Positions 18,336-27,370 are shown, counted from the stretch's first letter. The stretch is 64,000 nucleotides of DNA from Flavihumibacter soli (GCF_010692725.1 NZ_JAAFZB010000095.1:186001-250000), one strand, 5' to 3'. Translations and numbers: made by a program. The notes: generated by a model from the sequence alone, not told the origin.

Positions 18336-19877
18336 ATGCAATTCGATATAAAGCCTATACTCCAGGACCTTGGAATACAAGCAGAAAATGAAGCAGCCGG
18401 CACGGGTCAGCGGTGGAGCAGCGCAGGTGAAAACATGGTACATCCGGTTTATTCGCCCGTCGACGGACAGCAGATAGCCGCCGTAAAATTTGCTACAACC
18501 GAAGATTATGACGCTACGATTAAAAAAGCCGGCGAAGCCTTCAAAACCTGGAGAACCTGGCCGGCACCTAAACGCGGGGAGATCATCCGGCAGTTAGGAG
18601 AGGCTTTACGTGAGCATAAAGAAAACCTGGGAAAACTGGTGTCCTATGAAATGGGCAAAAGTCTTCAGGAAGGCTACGGAGAAGTACAGGAAATGATCGA
18701 CATCTGTGATTTTGCTGTAGGCTTATCCCGACAGTTATACGGCCTGACCATGCACTCGGAGCGACCGTTGCATCGCATGTATGAGCAATGGCATCCGCTT
18801 GGTATCGTAGGAATTATTTCTGCCTTCAACTTCCCCGTTGCAGTCTGGAGCTGGAATGCTGCCCTTGCACTCGTTTGCGGTGATGTGTGCATATGGAAAC
18901 CATCGGAAAAGACTCCGCTGACTGCTATAGCCTGCCAGAACATACTTGCAGGGGTGTTAAAGGCAAATAATGTTCCCGAAGGAGTATCATGCGTCATAAT
19001 AGGCGATAGGGCAATAGGCGAGCTGATGAGTAACGATACTCGTGTGCCGTTGGTTTCAGCCACCGGATCTACCCGTATGGGTAAAGCCGTCGGAGCGGCA
19101 GTAGGCGCCCGCTTAGGCCGCAGCCTTTTAGAACTCGGTGGGAATAACGCCATCATTATATCGAAGGATGCCGACCTGGATATGTCGCTTATAGGAGCAG
19201 TCTTCGGCGCCGTGGGTACCGCAGGACAGCGCTGCACCAGCACCCGCAGGCTCATCATTCATGAGAGCGTTTATGACGAATTCAAAGGCAAATTGGTTAA
19301 AGCCTATGGTCAGCTGAAAATTGGTAACCCGCTTGATCAGAATATGCATGTGGGTCCGCTGATTGACAAGGATGCGGTAAACTCATACCTGGATTCCATC
19401 GGGAAAATAAAGGCGGAAGGCGGTAAATTTATTGTCGAAGGCGGTGTAATGGAAGGCGAAGGCTACGAGTCAGGCTGCTATGTGAAGCCCTGCATTGCCG
19501 AAGCAAATAATGATTTCAAAATCGTTCAGCACGAGACCTTCGCTCCTATTCTCTACCTGATGAAATATAATTCCCTGGAAGAAGCATTTGCGCTGCAAAA
19601 CGGGGTTCCGCAGGGACTATCATCTTCTATCATGACACTGAACCTGCGCGAAGCTGAGCAATTTCTGTCAACCGGCGGTTCCGATTGCGGGATAGCCAAC
19701 GTAAACATCGGTACTTCAGGAGCCGAGATCGGTGGTGCCTTCGGCGGCGAAAAGGATACCGGCGGTGGCCGAGAATCTGGTTCCGACGCATGGCGGGTAT
19801 ATATGCGTCGTCAGACCAACACGATAAATTACTCTGATAAGCTGCCGCTTGCGCAGGGCATCAAATTCGATCTGTAG
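18336..19877 (+). CDS. ALDH7-family aldehyde dehydrogenase (L-piperidine-6-carboxylate / aminoadipate semialdehyde type)
   Basis: A 513-residue NAD(P)-dependent aldehyde dehydrogenase of the ALDH7 (antiquitin) group, which oxidises alpha-aminoadipate semialdehyde, in equilibrium with piperideine-6-carboxylate, in lysine breakdown. The catalytic cysteine is C300 in GTAGQRCTSTRR, and the general base Glu lies in LLELGGNNAI. ISAFNFPVAVWSWNAALAL and the C-terminal RQTNTINYSDKLPLAQGI are characteristic of ALDH7. It forms a single-gene unit with its own -7 box and terminator. No lysine catabolism neighbour is present, so the substrate rests on family identity. Confidence 0.9.
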   Translation: MQFDIKPILQDLGIQAENEAAGTGQRWSSAGENMVHPVYSPVDGQQIAAVKFATTEDYDATIKKAGEAFKTWRTWPAPKRGEIIRQLGEALREHKENLGKLVSYEMGKSLQEGYGEVQEMIDICDFAVGLSRQLYGLTMHSERPLHRMYEQWHPLGIVGIISAFNFPVAVWSWNAALALVCGDVCIWKPSEKTPLTAIACQNILAGVLKANNVPEGVSCVIIGDRAIGELMSNDTRVPLVSATGSTRMGKAVGAAVGARLGRSLLELGGNNAIIISKDADLDMSLIGAVFGAVGTAGQRCTSTRRLIIHESVYDEFKGKLVKAYGQLKIGNPLDQNMHVGPLIDKDAVNSYLDSIGKIKAEGGKFIVEGGVMEGEGYESGCYVKPCIAEANNDFKIVQHETFAPILYLMKYNSLEEAFALQNGVPQGLSSSIMTLNLREAEQFLSTGGSDCGIANVNIGTSGAEIGGAFGGEKDTGGGRESGSDAWRVYMRRQTNTINYSDKLPLAQGIKFDL

Positions 19878-19897
19878 ATAGTAAAGGATCATATATG

Positions 19898-19930
19898 GGC
19901 CGCCAATTCTATTGAACTGGTGGCCTTTTT
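19898..19930 (+). terminator. Intrinsic terminator after the ALDH7 gene
   Basis: A 12-bp stem (GGCCGCCAATTC with GAACTGGTGGCC, one wobble and one mismatch, TATT loop) is followed by five T. It starts 21 bp after the stop codon. The remaining ~200 bp up to the convergent hemolysin III-like gene show no gene I can support. Confidence 0.8.
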
Positions 19931-20137
19931 ATTTTTATACCTCTCCCCTGCTGGCTTCGTTTCATCACTAAGACTTTCCGGTACAGGTCAGCCCCGGCTT
20001 AGGATTGGTTGAGGTCTCGTTCGGGTCAAGTCCATTAATTCATGGACATGACCTTAACATGGTACCTGCCTGTCTGCTCCAACTCCCTGTCAAAAAGGAT
20101 TTCAAAAAAGACGCTGTCCCGGGTCTGAAGTAGAAGC

Positions 20138-20776
20138 TTAAGCCCTGATACTTAGCCAAACGGCCTGGTAGTGACAAATGCTTCCTGCCAGAACAAACAG
20201 GTGCCACAAAGCATGGTGGTGTTTCAGCCGCTGCCAGAGAAAAAAGATAATTCCCAGGAGGTACAGCGCGATCCCGCTGTAGATCAGGAAGATCACATCC
20301 TCGGGCATATTCGCAAAGAATGAATCCCGGACGAATAAAAACAGAAGGCTTGTCGTCACATAGGAAGCCACCGACATCAGGATAAACCTATTCAGATAAT
20401 ACAGCTCGAAAATTACGCCCATCACAACGGAACACCAGACAAGAAGTAAGAGGAAGATTCCCGTCGAATTAAACATGTACTGGATAACGAAGGGGGTGTA
20501 AGTTGCCGCGATCAGGAAATAGATGCTAATATGGTCAAGCAGTTCCAGCCTGTGCTTCAGCCGTTCCCGGCTGATTGCATGATACAGGGTTGAAAATGTA
20601 AAGGTGACAACATAACACAACCCATATATGCTCACCCCGATCATCTCGGCCGTTGTACCATTCTGAAAAGAAAAAATGAGCAAAGAGGGGATGAACAGCA
20701 GACCGAATAAAATGCCCAGGGCATGTGTAATGCTGTTAATTGTTTCAGTAGTTAATAAAGATAAAACTCTACTCAT
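20138..20776 (-). CDS. Hemolysin III / PAQR family membrane protein
   Basis: A 212-residue seven-helix inner-membrane protein of the hemolysin III (YqfA/PAQR) family. Conserved marks are SITHALGILFG in helix 1, FTFSTLYHAISRERLKHRLELLDH after helix 2, and HHALWHLFVLAGSICHYQAV in the last helices, whose histidines are thought to bind zinc. Members are linked to membrane-lipid homeostasis; the hemolysin name is historical and does not show toxicity. It is a single-gene unit, and the ~280 bp to the next gene on its upstream side shows nothing recognisable. Confidence 0.9.
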   Translation of the reverse strand: MSRVLSLLTTETINSITHALGILFGLLFIPSLLIFSFQNGTTAEMIGVSIYGLCYVVTFTFSTLYHAISRERLKHRLELLDHISIYFLIAATYTPFVIQYMFNSTGIFLLLLVWCSVVMGVIFELYYLNRFILMSVASYVTTSLLFLFVRDSFFANMPEDVIFLIYSGIALYLLGIIFFLWQRLKHHHALWHLFVLAGSICHYQAVWLSIRA

Positions 20777-21055
20777 ACGCTCTCCTTAGATTGTAAACAA
20801 GTCACTCAATGAGTATTACAATTCAAATTCGAGAATGTGTGCGATCGGAAATCGCTGGACCAGCTTAAAGCAAAATTAAGGCTTGAGTAACCTGCGGAAT
20901 AAGGGCTCGTGGGACCTTATATAAATTTACTAAAAATTCGAATTAACCAGGAGTATCGCTATAATGAATAACATATAAATCGCTTTTACTAAAGTCTTGT
21001 CTCCAGGCAAACAACTCCCAAATGCTGTCGTATATCGAACGACAATGAAAATCAA

Positions 21056-21418
21056 TTATTTACTCCCGTTAAACGACAATCTGTTGCCAAAAGGATCGAT
21101 TACGTCCATACAAAGTGTATCTCGATTCCAGGGCGGTGTTTCTAATCCGGGCCTGTTGTATTTATATTCTTTACTAAGGATTTGCCGGTGGTACTCCTTC
21201 AAGCCGTCAAAATTATCAATATAGGCACGGGCACCGGGTGTACAATCGCCATGATGCTCGGTCAGGTGAAGTACAATATCTGCCAATGAGATCTGCAGAT
21301 AAACCGGGGCATGATCAGGCTTGTCCTCCCAGTCGATCTTAAAACCGAGCCAGTTGACATAAAAGTCGAGAGCTTTATTATAATCGAATATTCTGAATAT
21401 CGGAATTATGGAAGCCAA
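21056..21418 (-). CDS. VOC/glyoxalase-family protein
   Basis: A 120-residue single-module vicinal-oxygen-chelate protein resembling glyoxalase and bleomycin-resistance proteins. The beta-alpha-beta-beta-beta pattern starts SIIPIFRIFDYNKALDFYVNWLGF and continues with YLQISLADIVLHLTEHHGD and WNRDTLCMDVIDPFGNRLSF. The ending LCMDVIDPFGN is typical of the bleomycin-resistance branch. No ATG lies in frame before the upstream stop, so the start is probably TTG at 21418. Function in the cell is unknown; these often sequester or modify small molecules. Confidence 0.75.
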   Translation of the reverse strand: MASIIPIFRIFDYNKALDFYVNWLGFKIDWEDKPDHAPVYLQISLADIVLHLTEHHGDCTPGARAYIDNFDGLKEYHRQILSKEYKYNRPGLETPPWNRDTLCMDVIDPFGNRLSFNGSK

Positions 21419-21479
21419 TTGAACGGGGGTTAAGGTGTGAACGGCACAGTGATGAAACAGGTACTAATTAATTAAATAT

Positions 21480-22175
21480 TTAGTTCACAAGGAGTTTATA
21501 ACCTTTCCCATGCACGTTGATGATCTCAACTTTCGGATCATCCTTAAGATACTTCCGAAGCTTACTGAGGAAAACATCCATACTGCGCCCGTTGAAATAG
21601 TTGTCATCGTGCCAGATACTGATCAGAGCCTCTTCGCGGGTAAGAACTTCATTTTTCCGCATGCATAGCAGTCGTAGCAGTTCGGCTTCCTTGGTGGAGA
21701 CCTTTTGCTGCTTATCAGCATTTTTGATCATTTGGGCAGTATAATCGAAGTTATATTTCCCGATCGAAAAGTTGGTCTGCTGGGCAGCGCTCTCTTTTTT
21801 GTCACTGTCAGTAACACGCTTGAGTAAGGCATTGATGCGAAGCAGTAGCTCCTCAATACGAAAGGGCTTGGTGATGTAATCGTCGCCGCCAAGATTATAG
21901 GCTTCCGATTTGTCTTCGATCATCGTTTTGGCCGTTGCGAAGATAATAGGGATGCTGTCATTAATCTTCCTGATATCCTTTCCGAGGGTGAACCCGTCTT
22001 TCTTGGGCATCATTACATCCAGGATGCAGATATCAAAGTGATCCCTGGTAAATGCTTTAAGCCCTTCGTCACCGTCCCTGGCTAAAACCACATCAAACTT
22101 TCCCTTTAACTGCAGGTAGTCCTGAAGCAGCATACCCAGGTTCGGGTCATCCTCAACTAATAAAATTTTCTTCAT
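21480..22175 (-). CDS. OmpR-family response regulator (RprY-like)
   Basis: A 231-residue response regulator: receiver domain 1-120 with acidic pocket E8-D9-D10, phosphorylated D53 in CILDVMMPKKDG, and K in YITKPF. A winged-helix DNA-binding domain occupies about 130-230 (VSTKEAELLRLLCMRKNEVL; SMDVFLSKLRKYLKDD; NVHGKGYKLLV). It resembles RprY of Bacteroides and Porphyromonas. It lies 48 bp downstream of its probable partner kinase. OmpR-type regulators bind direct repeats about 10-11 bp apart, such as the TTAAC repeats upstream of that kinase and of three other genes here; the link is my inference. Confidence 0.92.
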   Translation of the reverse strand: MKKILLVEDDPNLGMLLQDYLQLKGKFDVVLARDGDEGLKAFTRDHFDICILDVMMPKKDGFTLGKDIRKINDSIPIIFATAKTMIEDKSEAYNLGGDDYITKPFRIEELLLRINALLKRVTDSDKKESAAQQTNFSIGKYNFDYTAQMIKNADKQQKVSTKEAELLRLLCMRKNEVLTREEALISIWHDDNYFNGRSMDVFLSKLRKYLKDDPKVEIINVHGKGYKLLVN

Positions 22176-22223
22176 AGGCCCTTTACCAATACAGGGAAAA
22201 TATAATTATAAAATCGGAACAAA

Positions 22224-24089
22224 TTAAGTTGTGACAGCAAGGTAAACAGGCAGTGTGATCTCAAACTCAGAACCTTTATCTTTTTCACTCCTTACCTTTA
22301 TATGGCCCTTTAAGCGCTTGACTATATCGCTGACATAACTTAGACCAAGGCCAAAGCCTTTAACGTCATGCAGGTTACCGGTCGGGATCCGATAGAACTG
22401 GCTGAATATCTTAGCCTGCTGGTCGCGGTTCATCCCGATGCCTTTATCCGCAACCTTTATCACAATGTTCTTCCCCACGTTTTGCGTTGTAATCCTGATC
22501 TCCGGATCATCCTTACTGTATTTATTGGCATTGTCTATCAGGTTGAAGATCACGTTTGACAAGTGAAGTTCATCGCCCATGACCATGGCATTTTTTGCAT
22601 TCAACTGCAATTCAACCTTAGCATTCCGCTTCTCAAGCTGCAGGGCCATACTGTCTATGATTGCTGCCAGAAGGTCATTCATCTCCACTTCCTTATGCTC
22701 CAGTTTCAGATTACCCTTATCTATCTTCGCAATGTTCAGCACACGCTCGATATGATTACCAAGCCTGACATTTTCATCATAGATGATATTTGCGAGACGA
22801 TCTAAACGACTCTTGTCTGCAGTGAGTTCAGGATCTTTCAGCGCTTCACTCGCAAGCATAATGGTTGCTACCGGAGTTTTAAACTCATGGGTCATGTTGT
22901 TGATAAAATCAGTCTTCATCTCCGACAATTTCTTCTGTTGAAGGATAGAATGAATGGTATATCCAAAACAGAAAAGAAGGATAAGCAGTAAGCCCCCCGA
23001 CAAACCCATCATGGCCGTCAGGTTGGCCAGGATAACATTATTCTTTTCAGGGAAAGTGATTGTCAGCAGACCCGCGTCCCTGATCATATCCTTGGGAAAG
23101 AGGGCAGTCTGGTACGTGTTGTAGGGCAGGAACGGCGAACTTGTTGATGCCCTTGTAAAAATGAGTGAATCTCTTTTTGCCGAGGTTACCTTATACTCGA
23201 AATAGCTGTTTATCGACTGGTTTTGCAGCTCATCTCGTAACATCGAATCCAGTATGAGTGGATGAACCCTTTTATTAAGAGGCATGTAAACCTGCTGATA
23301 TTCGGTAGCCAGGTCTTCAAAAAGGTCCCTGTTTTCTTTTTCAGCGTCAAAATACTCCTTTACTTTCCGAACTTTCACCTTCTCAACCGGCTCCTGGGGC
23401 TCTGGTGGAAGAGGTGGGCGGGAGATGTGGGTAAGCTTAGGTTTTGCAAGCGTATAGACGCTTGGTCTTCCGGTTTGCGGGTCGATGGTTACATACTGTC
23501 GAACGGAATCAGGTATAAAAGCCGTGGCGTTGAGTATTTCCGTAACTGCCGGGGTTCTTAGCGCTTTCGAAAGTGTTTGCTGAGTGCGCTCATGTACCTG
23601 GCCGAGAGCATCCTGTACCTGTATGATATCAACCTGAAGTTTGTACTCCATGTTCTTCAGTTCTGCAGCGCTGATCACATCGTTAAAGGCAATCACATTT
23701 GGGTTTCGCATGCGATAGAGGCTGTCGCGGAGCCAGAAGATACTGTCAGCTTTACGCTGTTCTGCACGCAGCATAGAGGCGTAGCTTTCCACCGGCCTCC
23801 TTTTCCTTACCGGTTTTCTTACCGGCCTTGGCTTGTGAGCGGTGACATATTCACGGGGGGCAGTTTCCTGTGTTGCATGTTTTATCTCTACTTTATTGGT
23901 TAGGAATGTATTAGCATCATGTTTCTCAAGCTTAGCAACCACATTATCTAAAGCCTCATTCACATTCTGATCAAAGAGCTGTGATTTTAGCTGGAACGAT
24001 TGCCGCAGAAAATAAAACTGCATAGCCATCACGCCAAGCAAAGCCAGCGCCATCATCCCTATAATTAAACTGATACTCCTTTTCTTCAT
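22224..24089 (-). CDS. Sensor histidine kinase paired with the OmpR-family regulator (RprX-like)
   Basis: A 621-residue inner-membrane kinase. TM1 is at about 7-29, a long extracytoplasmic region to ~345 contains a basic, proline-rich patch (HKPRPVRKPVRKRRPVE), and TM2 follows at about 348-372. The dimerisation domain has H401 in NMTHEFKTPVATIML, and the ATP-binding domain has NLIDNANKYS, VADKGIGM and GFGLGLSYVSDIVKRLKG. It is cotranscribed with the regulator just downstream. A -7 box and two TTAACA repeats precede it, consistent with autoregulation. The signal sensed is unknown. Confidence 0.92.
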   Translation of the reverse strand: MKKRSISLIIGMMALALLGVMAMQFYFLRQSFQLKSQLFDQNVNEALDNVVAKLEKHDANTFLTNKVEIKHATQETAPREYVTAHKPRPVRKPVRKRRPVESYASMLRAEQRKADSIFWLRDSLYRMRNPNVIAFNDVISAAELKNMEYKLQVDIIQVQDALGQVHERTQQTLSKALRTPAVTEILNATAFIPDSVRQYVTIDPQTGRPSVYTLAKPKLTHISRPPLPPEPQEPVEKVKVRKVKEYFDAEKENRDLFEDLATEYQQVYMPLNKRVHPLILDSMLRDELQNQSINSYFEYKVTSAKRDSLIFTRASTSSPFLPYNTYQTALFPKDMIRDAGLLTITFPEKNNVILANLTAMMGLSGGLLLILLFCFGYTIHSILQQKKLSEMKTDFINNMTHEFKTPVATIMLASEALKDPELTADKSRLDRLANIIYDENVRLGNHIERVLNIAKIDKGNLKLEHKEVEMNDLLAAIIDSMALQLEKRNAKVELQLNAKNAMVMGDELHLSNVIFNLIDNANKYSKDDPEIRITTQNVGKNIVIKVADKGIGMNRDQQAKIFSQFYRIPTGNLHDVKGFGLGLSYVSDIVKRLKGHIKVRSEKDKGSEFEITLPVYLAVTT

Positions 24090-24095
24090 CCCTTA

Positions 24096-24146
24096 CAAAA
24101 ATACACAACGCTGCATTTGAGCATTTGTATTTAACATATTTTAACA
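24096..24146 (-). promoter_or_regulatory. Promoter of the two-component system with TTAACA direct repeats
   Basis: On the minus strand TATTTTTG (24103-24096) matches the TAnnTTTG -7 box, 7 bp before the kinase start codon. Just upstream of the -33 position, plus-strand TTAACA occurs at 24131-24136 and 24141-24146, ten bases apart (TGTTAA in promoter orientation). This looks like an activator box, possibly for autoregulation. Confidence 0.5.
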
Positions 24147-24179
24147 AAGCCTTGAATTAAGTATATCCAGCCAGGAATA

Positions 24180-25058
24180 TTACAGGTCCATGATCTCCTT
24201 TACGTGTTTGTCGATATTGGAAGCCAGCTTTCCCATCGGCAGATCGTTTGCATCGCTGCCAAAAGGATCTTCAATCTCTTCAGCAACCAGCTCCATACTG
24301 GCCAGTACGTAAAATACGAACATGACCATCGGCGCCACATAATAGCCGAGTGAGAATACATAACCAAAGGGCAGGGTCATCACATATACAAAAATGAATT
24401 TCTTAATAAATGCACTGTAGGAGTACGGTATGGGCGTATTTTTGATCCGTTCGCAGGAGCCGCATATCTCGGTGAACGAAGTAAGCTCGCTGATTAAGAA
24501 AAGCAGTTGCTGGCCGGACAGTTTTTGATGGTTATAAAGATCATTGATACGCATCATCATCAATTTAGCTATCTGGTTAGGGACATGCTTCTGTGTATCT
24601 ATATCGGACAGCTCGGGATGTGCTTTTTCATCCAGCATAAAGCGCGTACCCTCCGACTGCAAATGCTCTTTCAGGGCAGTTGCATATAAGGGGATCGTCT
24701 CCCTGAAAAACAAGCGGCTTTCTTCATCCTGGAGGACCGCATTCAGCTTGAGAGCCAGGTTCCGGCTGTTATTAACAAGTCCTCCCCACAGCTTGCGTCC
24801 CTCCCACCAGCGGTCGTAGGCCGTATTTGTCCGGAAGACCAGCAGAATGGAGATGGCAAAGCCAAGAAGACTATGCATCACTGGTACATTCCTGACCCAA
24901 CTCTTATCACTCAGGTTAAGATATTCCATCTCCCAGTAAGCTACTGCAAGCGAGAAAACAAATACAAAGACCATTAAGGGAAACAGCTTTCGGAGAGTAT
25001 CAGAATTGTGAATCCGGAAAAGAAAATGGATCCAGTCTTTGGGGTTGTAAATTAGCAT
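24180..25058 (-). CDS. Bestrophin-family membrane channel protein
   Basis: A 292-residue member of the bacterial bestrophin (YneE/UPF0187) family, pentameric inner-membrane ion channels. Family signatures are the N-terminal MLIYNPKDWIHFLFRIHNSDT, then HSLLGFAISILLVFRTNTAYDRWWEGRKLWGGLVNNSRNLALK, in which the RTNxAYxRWWEGR block is diagnostic. The later IPYSYSAFIKKFIFVYVMTLPFGY and EIEDPFGSDANDLPM segments also fit. The conserved acidic EDPFG lies at the end. Ion selectivity cannot be predicted. It is 54 bp downstream of the CorA gene in the same direction, so both may be one transcript. Confidence 0.92.
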   Translation of the reverse strand: MLIYNPKDWIHFLFRIHNSDTLRKLFPLMVFVFVFSLAVAYWEMEYLNLSDKSWVRNVPVMHSLLGFAISILLVFRTNTAYDRWWEGRKLWGGLVNNSRNLALKLNAVLQDEESRLFFRETIPLYATALKEHLQSEGTRFMLDEKAHPELSDIDTQKHVPNQIAKLMMMRINDLYNHQKLSGQQLLFLISELTSFTEICGSCERIKNTPIPYSYSAFIKKFIFVYVMTLPFGYVFSLGYYVAPMVMFVFYVLASMELVAEEIEDPFGSDANDLPMGKLASNIDKHVKEIMDL

Positions 25059-25112
25059 ATACCTGAGTTGAACCTAAAATTAGTGTTTTCTGCCTGGCGT
25101 TCGGATTTAAGA

Positions 25113-26117
25113 TCATAACCAGCCTGATCGCCTGAAGAAGTAGTAAAGAAGGCTGCACGCTATAACTGTTAATATGATGACGGCGTAATAACCGTATTGC
25201 CATTCAAGCTCAGGCATGAACTTGAAATTCATGCCGTAAAAACCAGCTATCATGGTAGGTACAGCCAGAATAGCCGCCCAGCCGGCAAATCTTTTGGAGG
25301 TATCATTCTGCGAAATGGAGATCAGGGAAAAATTGGCTTCCAACGCCGTATTCAGCAATTCGCGGGTGTTGTCAACCATTTCATTAATGCGCACAGCATG
25401 ATCATAGATATCGCGGAAATACGGGAGTGATTCATCCCGAATGATACTGCTTTCCAGGCGCATCAAACGATTGCAAATATCAATCAAGGGGGATACTGCT
25501 CTTTTTACTTCGAGCAATTCACGTTTTAGCTGATAAATATGCGCGGTCGTATGCCGGGTTGGTTTTTCATTAAATATCCTTTCTTCCAACGCCACCAACG
25601 CAAGTTCCAGTTCATTAACAACCGGAAAATACCTGTCAACAATAAAATCCATTATCGCGTATAGAACAAACCCCTGCCCAAGGCTTAATAATTCCGGCTT
25701 TGATTCGCAGCGCGCCCTAACTTCGGTATATGGAACAGACGAGCCGTGCCTGACACTTACAATAAAGTTATCGCCTACAAAAAAGTGTGTTTCTCCAAAT
25801 TCAATTCGTGATTCGCGGTTGATCTGTGCCGTACGGAGAACTACAAAAATTGAGTCGCCATACAGTTCTATTTTGGGACGCTGGTGAGCCCGGTGAGCAT
25901 CCTCGATGGCAAGGTCATGTAAATCAAATTCCCGCTGCACCAGACTGAGCACCTCTTCCGATGGCTCATGTAATCCTATCCAGACAAATTTATCCGGTTC
26001 GCTAAGCACATCATGAACCTTGAATAGTTCCACATCGGCTAGGCGCTGACCACTGGCGTATGCAGCACAATTGATAATTTCTTTCATGAATTCATTGTTG
26101 CTCTTGTTCTCACGCAT
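25113..26117 (-). CDS. corA: CorA-family magnesium/cobalt transporter
   Basis: A 334-residue CorA-type divalent-cation channel. A long cytoplasmic domain of mixed and helical character is followed by two C-terminal transmembrane helices. The signature GMN appears as FYGMNFKFMPELEW between helix 1 (GWAAILAVPTMIAGF) and helix 2 (YAVIILTVIACSLLYYFF), and the protein ends in basic residues. It lies upstream of the bestrophin gene. The ATG at 26117 is used; one 30 bp downstream is equally possible. Whether Mg, Co or Zn is carried, and in which direction, cannot be read from sequence. Confidence 0.92.
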   Translation of the reverse strand: MRENKSNNEFMKEIINCAAYASGQRLADVELFKVHDVLSEPDKFVWIGLHEPSEEVLSLVQREFDLHDLAIEDAHRAHQRPKIELYGDSIFVVLRTAQINRESRIEFGETHFFVGDNFIVSVRHGSSVPYTEVRARCESKPELLSLGQGFVLYAIMDFIVDRYFPVVNELELALVALEERIFNEKPTRHTTAHIYQLKRELLEVKRAVSPLIDICNRLMRLESSIIRDESLPYFRDIYDHAVRINEMVDNTRELLNTALEANFSLISISQNDTSKRFAGWAAILAVPTMIAGFYGMNFKFMPELEWQYGYYAVIILTVIACSLLYYFFRRSGWL

Positions 26118-26219
26118 CCGAAAGATGACGGGTGCTCATATGGCCGTAAATTAATTCTATAGAAAGTTCGTGAAAAAATAACAGAAGTGGGCATTCCTGA
26201 ATTTCTATGCCCCGCACTC

Positions 26220-26276
26220 TTTAACATTTTTTAACAAAGCTTTAACAATATCTGCCGCCCGACGGATTTAACTTTG
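26220..26276 (+). promoter_or_regulatory. Promoter of the T9SS cargo gene with three TTTAACA repeats
   Basis: TTTAACA occurs three times, at 26220-26226, 26230-26236 and 26241-26247, spaced 10 and 11 bases. An exact TAnnTTTG -7 box (TAACTTTG) lies at 26269-26276, 21 bp before the ATG. The third repeat falls at the -33 position in place of a TTTG, as expected for an activator-dependent promoter. The region also serves the divergent corA gene. Confidence 0.6.
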
Positions 26277-26297
26277 AATAAAATAAAACCTTAGGTT

Positions 26298-27275
26298 ATG
26301 AAACGAATTATACAATATTCATTTTCACTGGCTGCCACAGTCGTATTCATTCTGGGATCAGGTGAGACTAGAGCTCAGGAAAAAAAGGAGATCAAACGAA
26401 CGATTATCATTAATGATAGTGATACCATCATTAACGGTAAAAAACTTAGTGAAGCCAGTCCTGCCGAACGGAAGGCGCTCTTAAAAGAGATGGATGAGAG
26501 TAAAAAGAGCCGCAAGTCAGTTAAAGGAAAGAAAGGCGATATAGAAGAAAAAGATGTTTTCATCTACCGGAACGGAAAAGAACCCCATGTATTGAGATGG
26601 CGCACTGAAGATGACGGCGAAGGGATGAATGTCCGGTTTAAAGAAAATGGAGCTCATATTTTCCAGTTCGATGGCGACAGCCTTATTATGAGCTTTGACA
26701 ATGATTCCGTGGCGAACCGTTTCCACTTCAAAATGGACAACCTTGACAGCAATATGCGAACCCGGGTCCTGAGCCTGGATCGCAACATTCGCGGTATGCG
26801 TGGCATGCGCGATATGCCCCGAATGATGGAAGGCACTCATCCCCGCGTATTTATGGAAGATACGGATATGTTCGACCGCATACCTTCCCGGAGAGAAAAT
26901 TCGCAGTCATTCAATTATGTTTATACCGATAAGGACGGCATCAGCAGCCGGATGAACATCCGTGTTTCAGAAGCGGACGATGACGTTTTGAAAAAGATCA
27001 ATCCCGGAAGTGATAAAACTGAGCTAACGGTCAATGACCTGACCCTTTCGCCCAATTTCTCTAACGGCAAGCTGAACCTTTCCTTCAACCTGAGTGAAAA
27101 GGGCTCGGCGGATATTAAAATTTTTGACAGCAGCCTGAAAGAGATCTTTACAGACAAGCCCACGGCGATTAACAATATCTACTTCAAGCAGGTTAGTCTG
27201 CCCAGAAACGGTGTCTATTATGTCCGTATCAGCCAGGGCAATAAAAGTTATGTTCGCAGGATCGTGAAAGAGTAG
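26298..27275 (+). CDS. Exported protein with T9SS type A sorting domain
   Basis: A 325-residue exported protein. A signal peptide (MKRIIQYSFSLAATVVFI..., cut near TRAQ) is followed by a charged, low-complexity region of about 210 residues that I do not recognise, with an RNIRGMRGMRDMPRMMEG patch. The last ~80 residues are a type A T9SS sorting domain: LTLSPNFSNGKLNLSFNLSEK, ADIKIFDSSLKEIF, LPRNGVYYVRISQG and the terminal KSYVRRIVKE. It is predicted to cross the outer membrane by type IX secretion and be surface-bound or released. Three TTTAACA repeats precede its promoter. The function of the middle region is unknown. Confidence 0.85.
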   Translation: MKRIIQYSFSLAATVVFILGSGETRAQEKKEIKRTIIINDSDTIINGKKLSEASPAERKALLKEMDESKKSRKSVKGKKGDIEEKDVFIYRNGKEPHVLRWRTEDDGEGMNVRFKENGAHIFQFDGDSLIMSFDNDSVANRFHFKMDNLDSNMRTRVLSLDRNIRGMRGMRDMPRMMEGTHPRVFMEDTDMFDRIPSRRENSQSFNYVYTDKDGISSRMNIRVSEADDDVLKKINPGSDKTELTVNDLTLSPNFSNGKLNLSFNLSEKGSADIKIFDSSLKEIFTDKPTAINNIYFKQVSLPRNGVYYVRISQGNKSYVRRIVKE

Positions 27276-27277
27276 AA

Positions 27278-27312
27278 GAATTATGAATTAAGAATTATCA
27301 ATTAAGAATTAA
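27278..27312 (+). repeat. Heptamer tandem tract after the T9SS cargo gene
   Basis: Five consecutive 7-bp units based on GAATTAA (GAATTAT, GAATTAA, GAATTAT, CAATTAA, GAATTAA) begin two bases after the stop codon. The same heptamer recurs in inverted orientation at 27465-27485, next to the convergent gene. Confidence 0.85.
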
Positions 27313-27333
27313 GGATTGTTAATGCCCTCAATA

Positions 27334-27370
27334 AAGAAAACCTATATAGCCTAGCTTTATAGGTTTTCTT
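27334..27370 (+). terminator. Intrinsic terminator, 13-bp stem
   Basis: AAGAAAACCTATA at 27334-27346 pairs perfectly with its complement at 27358-27370; the right arm carries the T-rich TTTTCTT. It can end transcription from either side. Its stem core, AAAACCTATA, is repeated in the second hairpin 95 bp downstream. Confidence 0.85.

Noticed and set aside
18674-19258. A 194-codon open frame on the minus strand inside the ALDH7 gene
   Set aside because: It is the complement of a well-conserved dehydrogenase core; no domain is visible in it.
20020-20137. A short minus-strand open stretch after the hemolysin III-like gene (translation containing TRDSVFFEILFD)
   Set aside because: It reads like a protein tail, but it has no start codon after the upstream stop and only 38 codons; chance is likely, though a gene remnant is possible.
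19878-20137. Possible tRNA or small RNA in the convergent gap
   Set aside because: No cloverleaf or conserved TTCGAAT-type arm found; only the terminator is supported.
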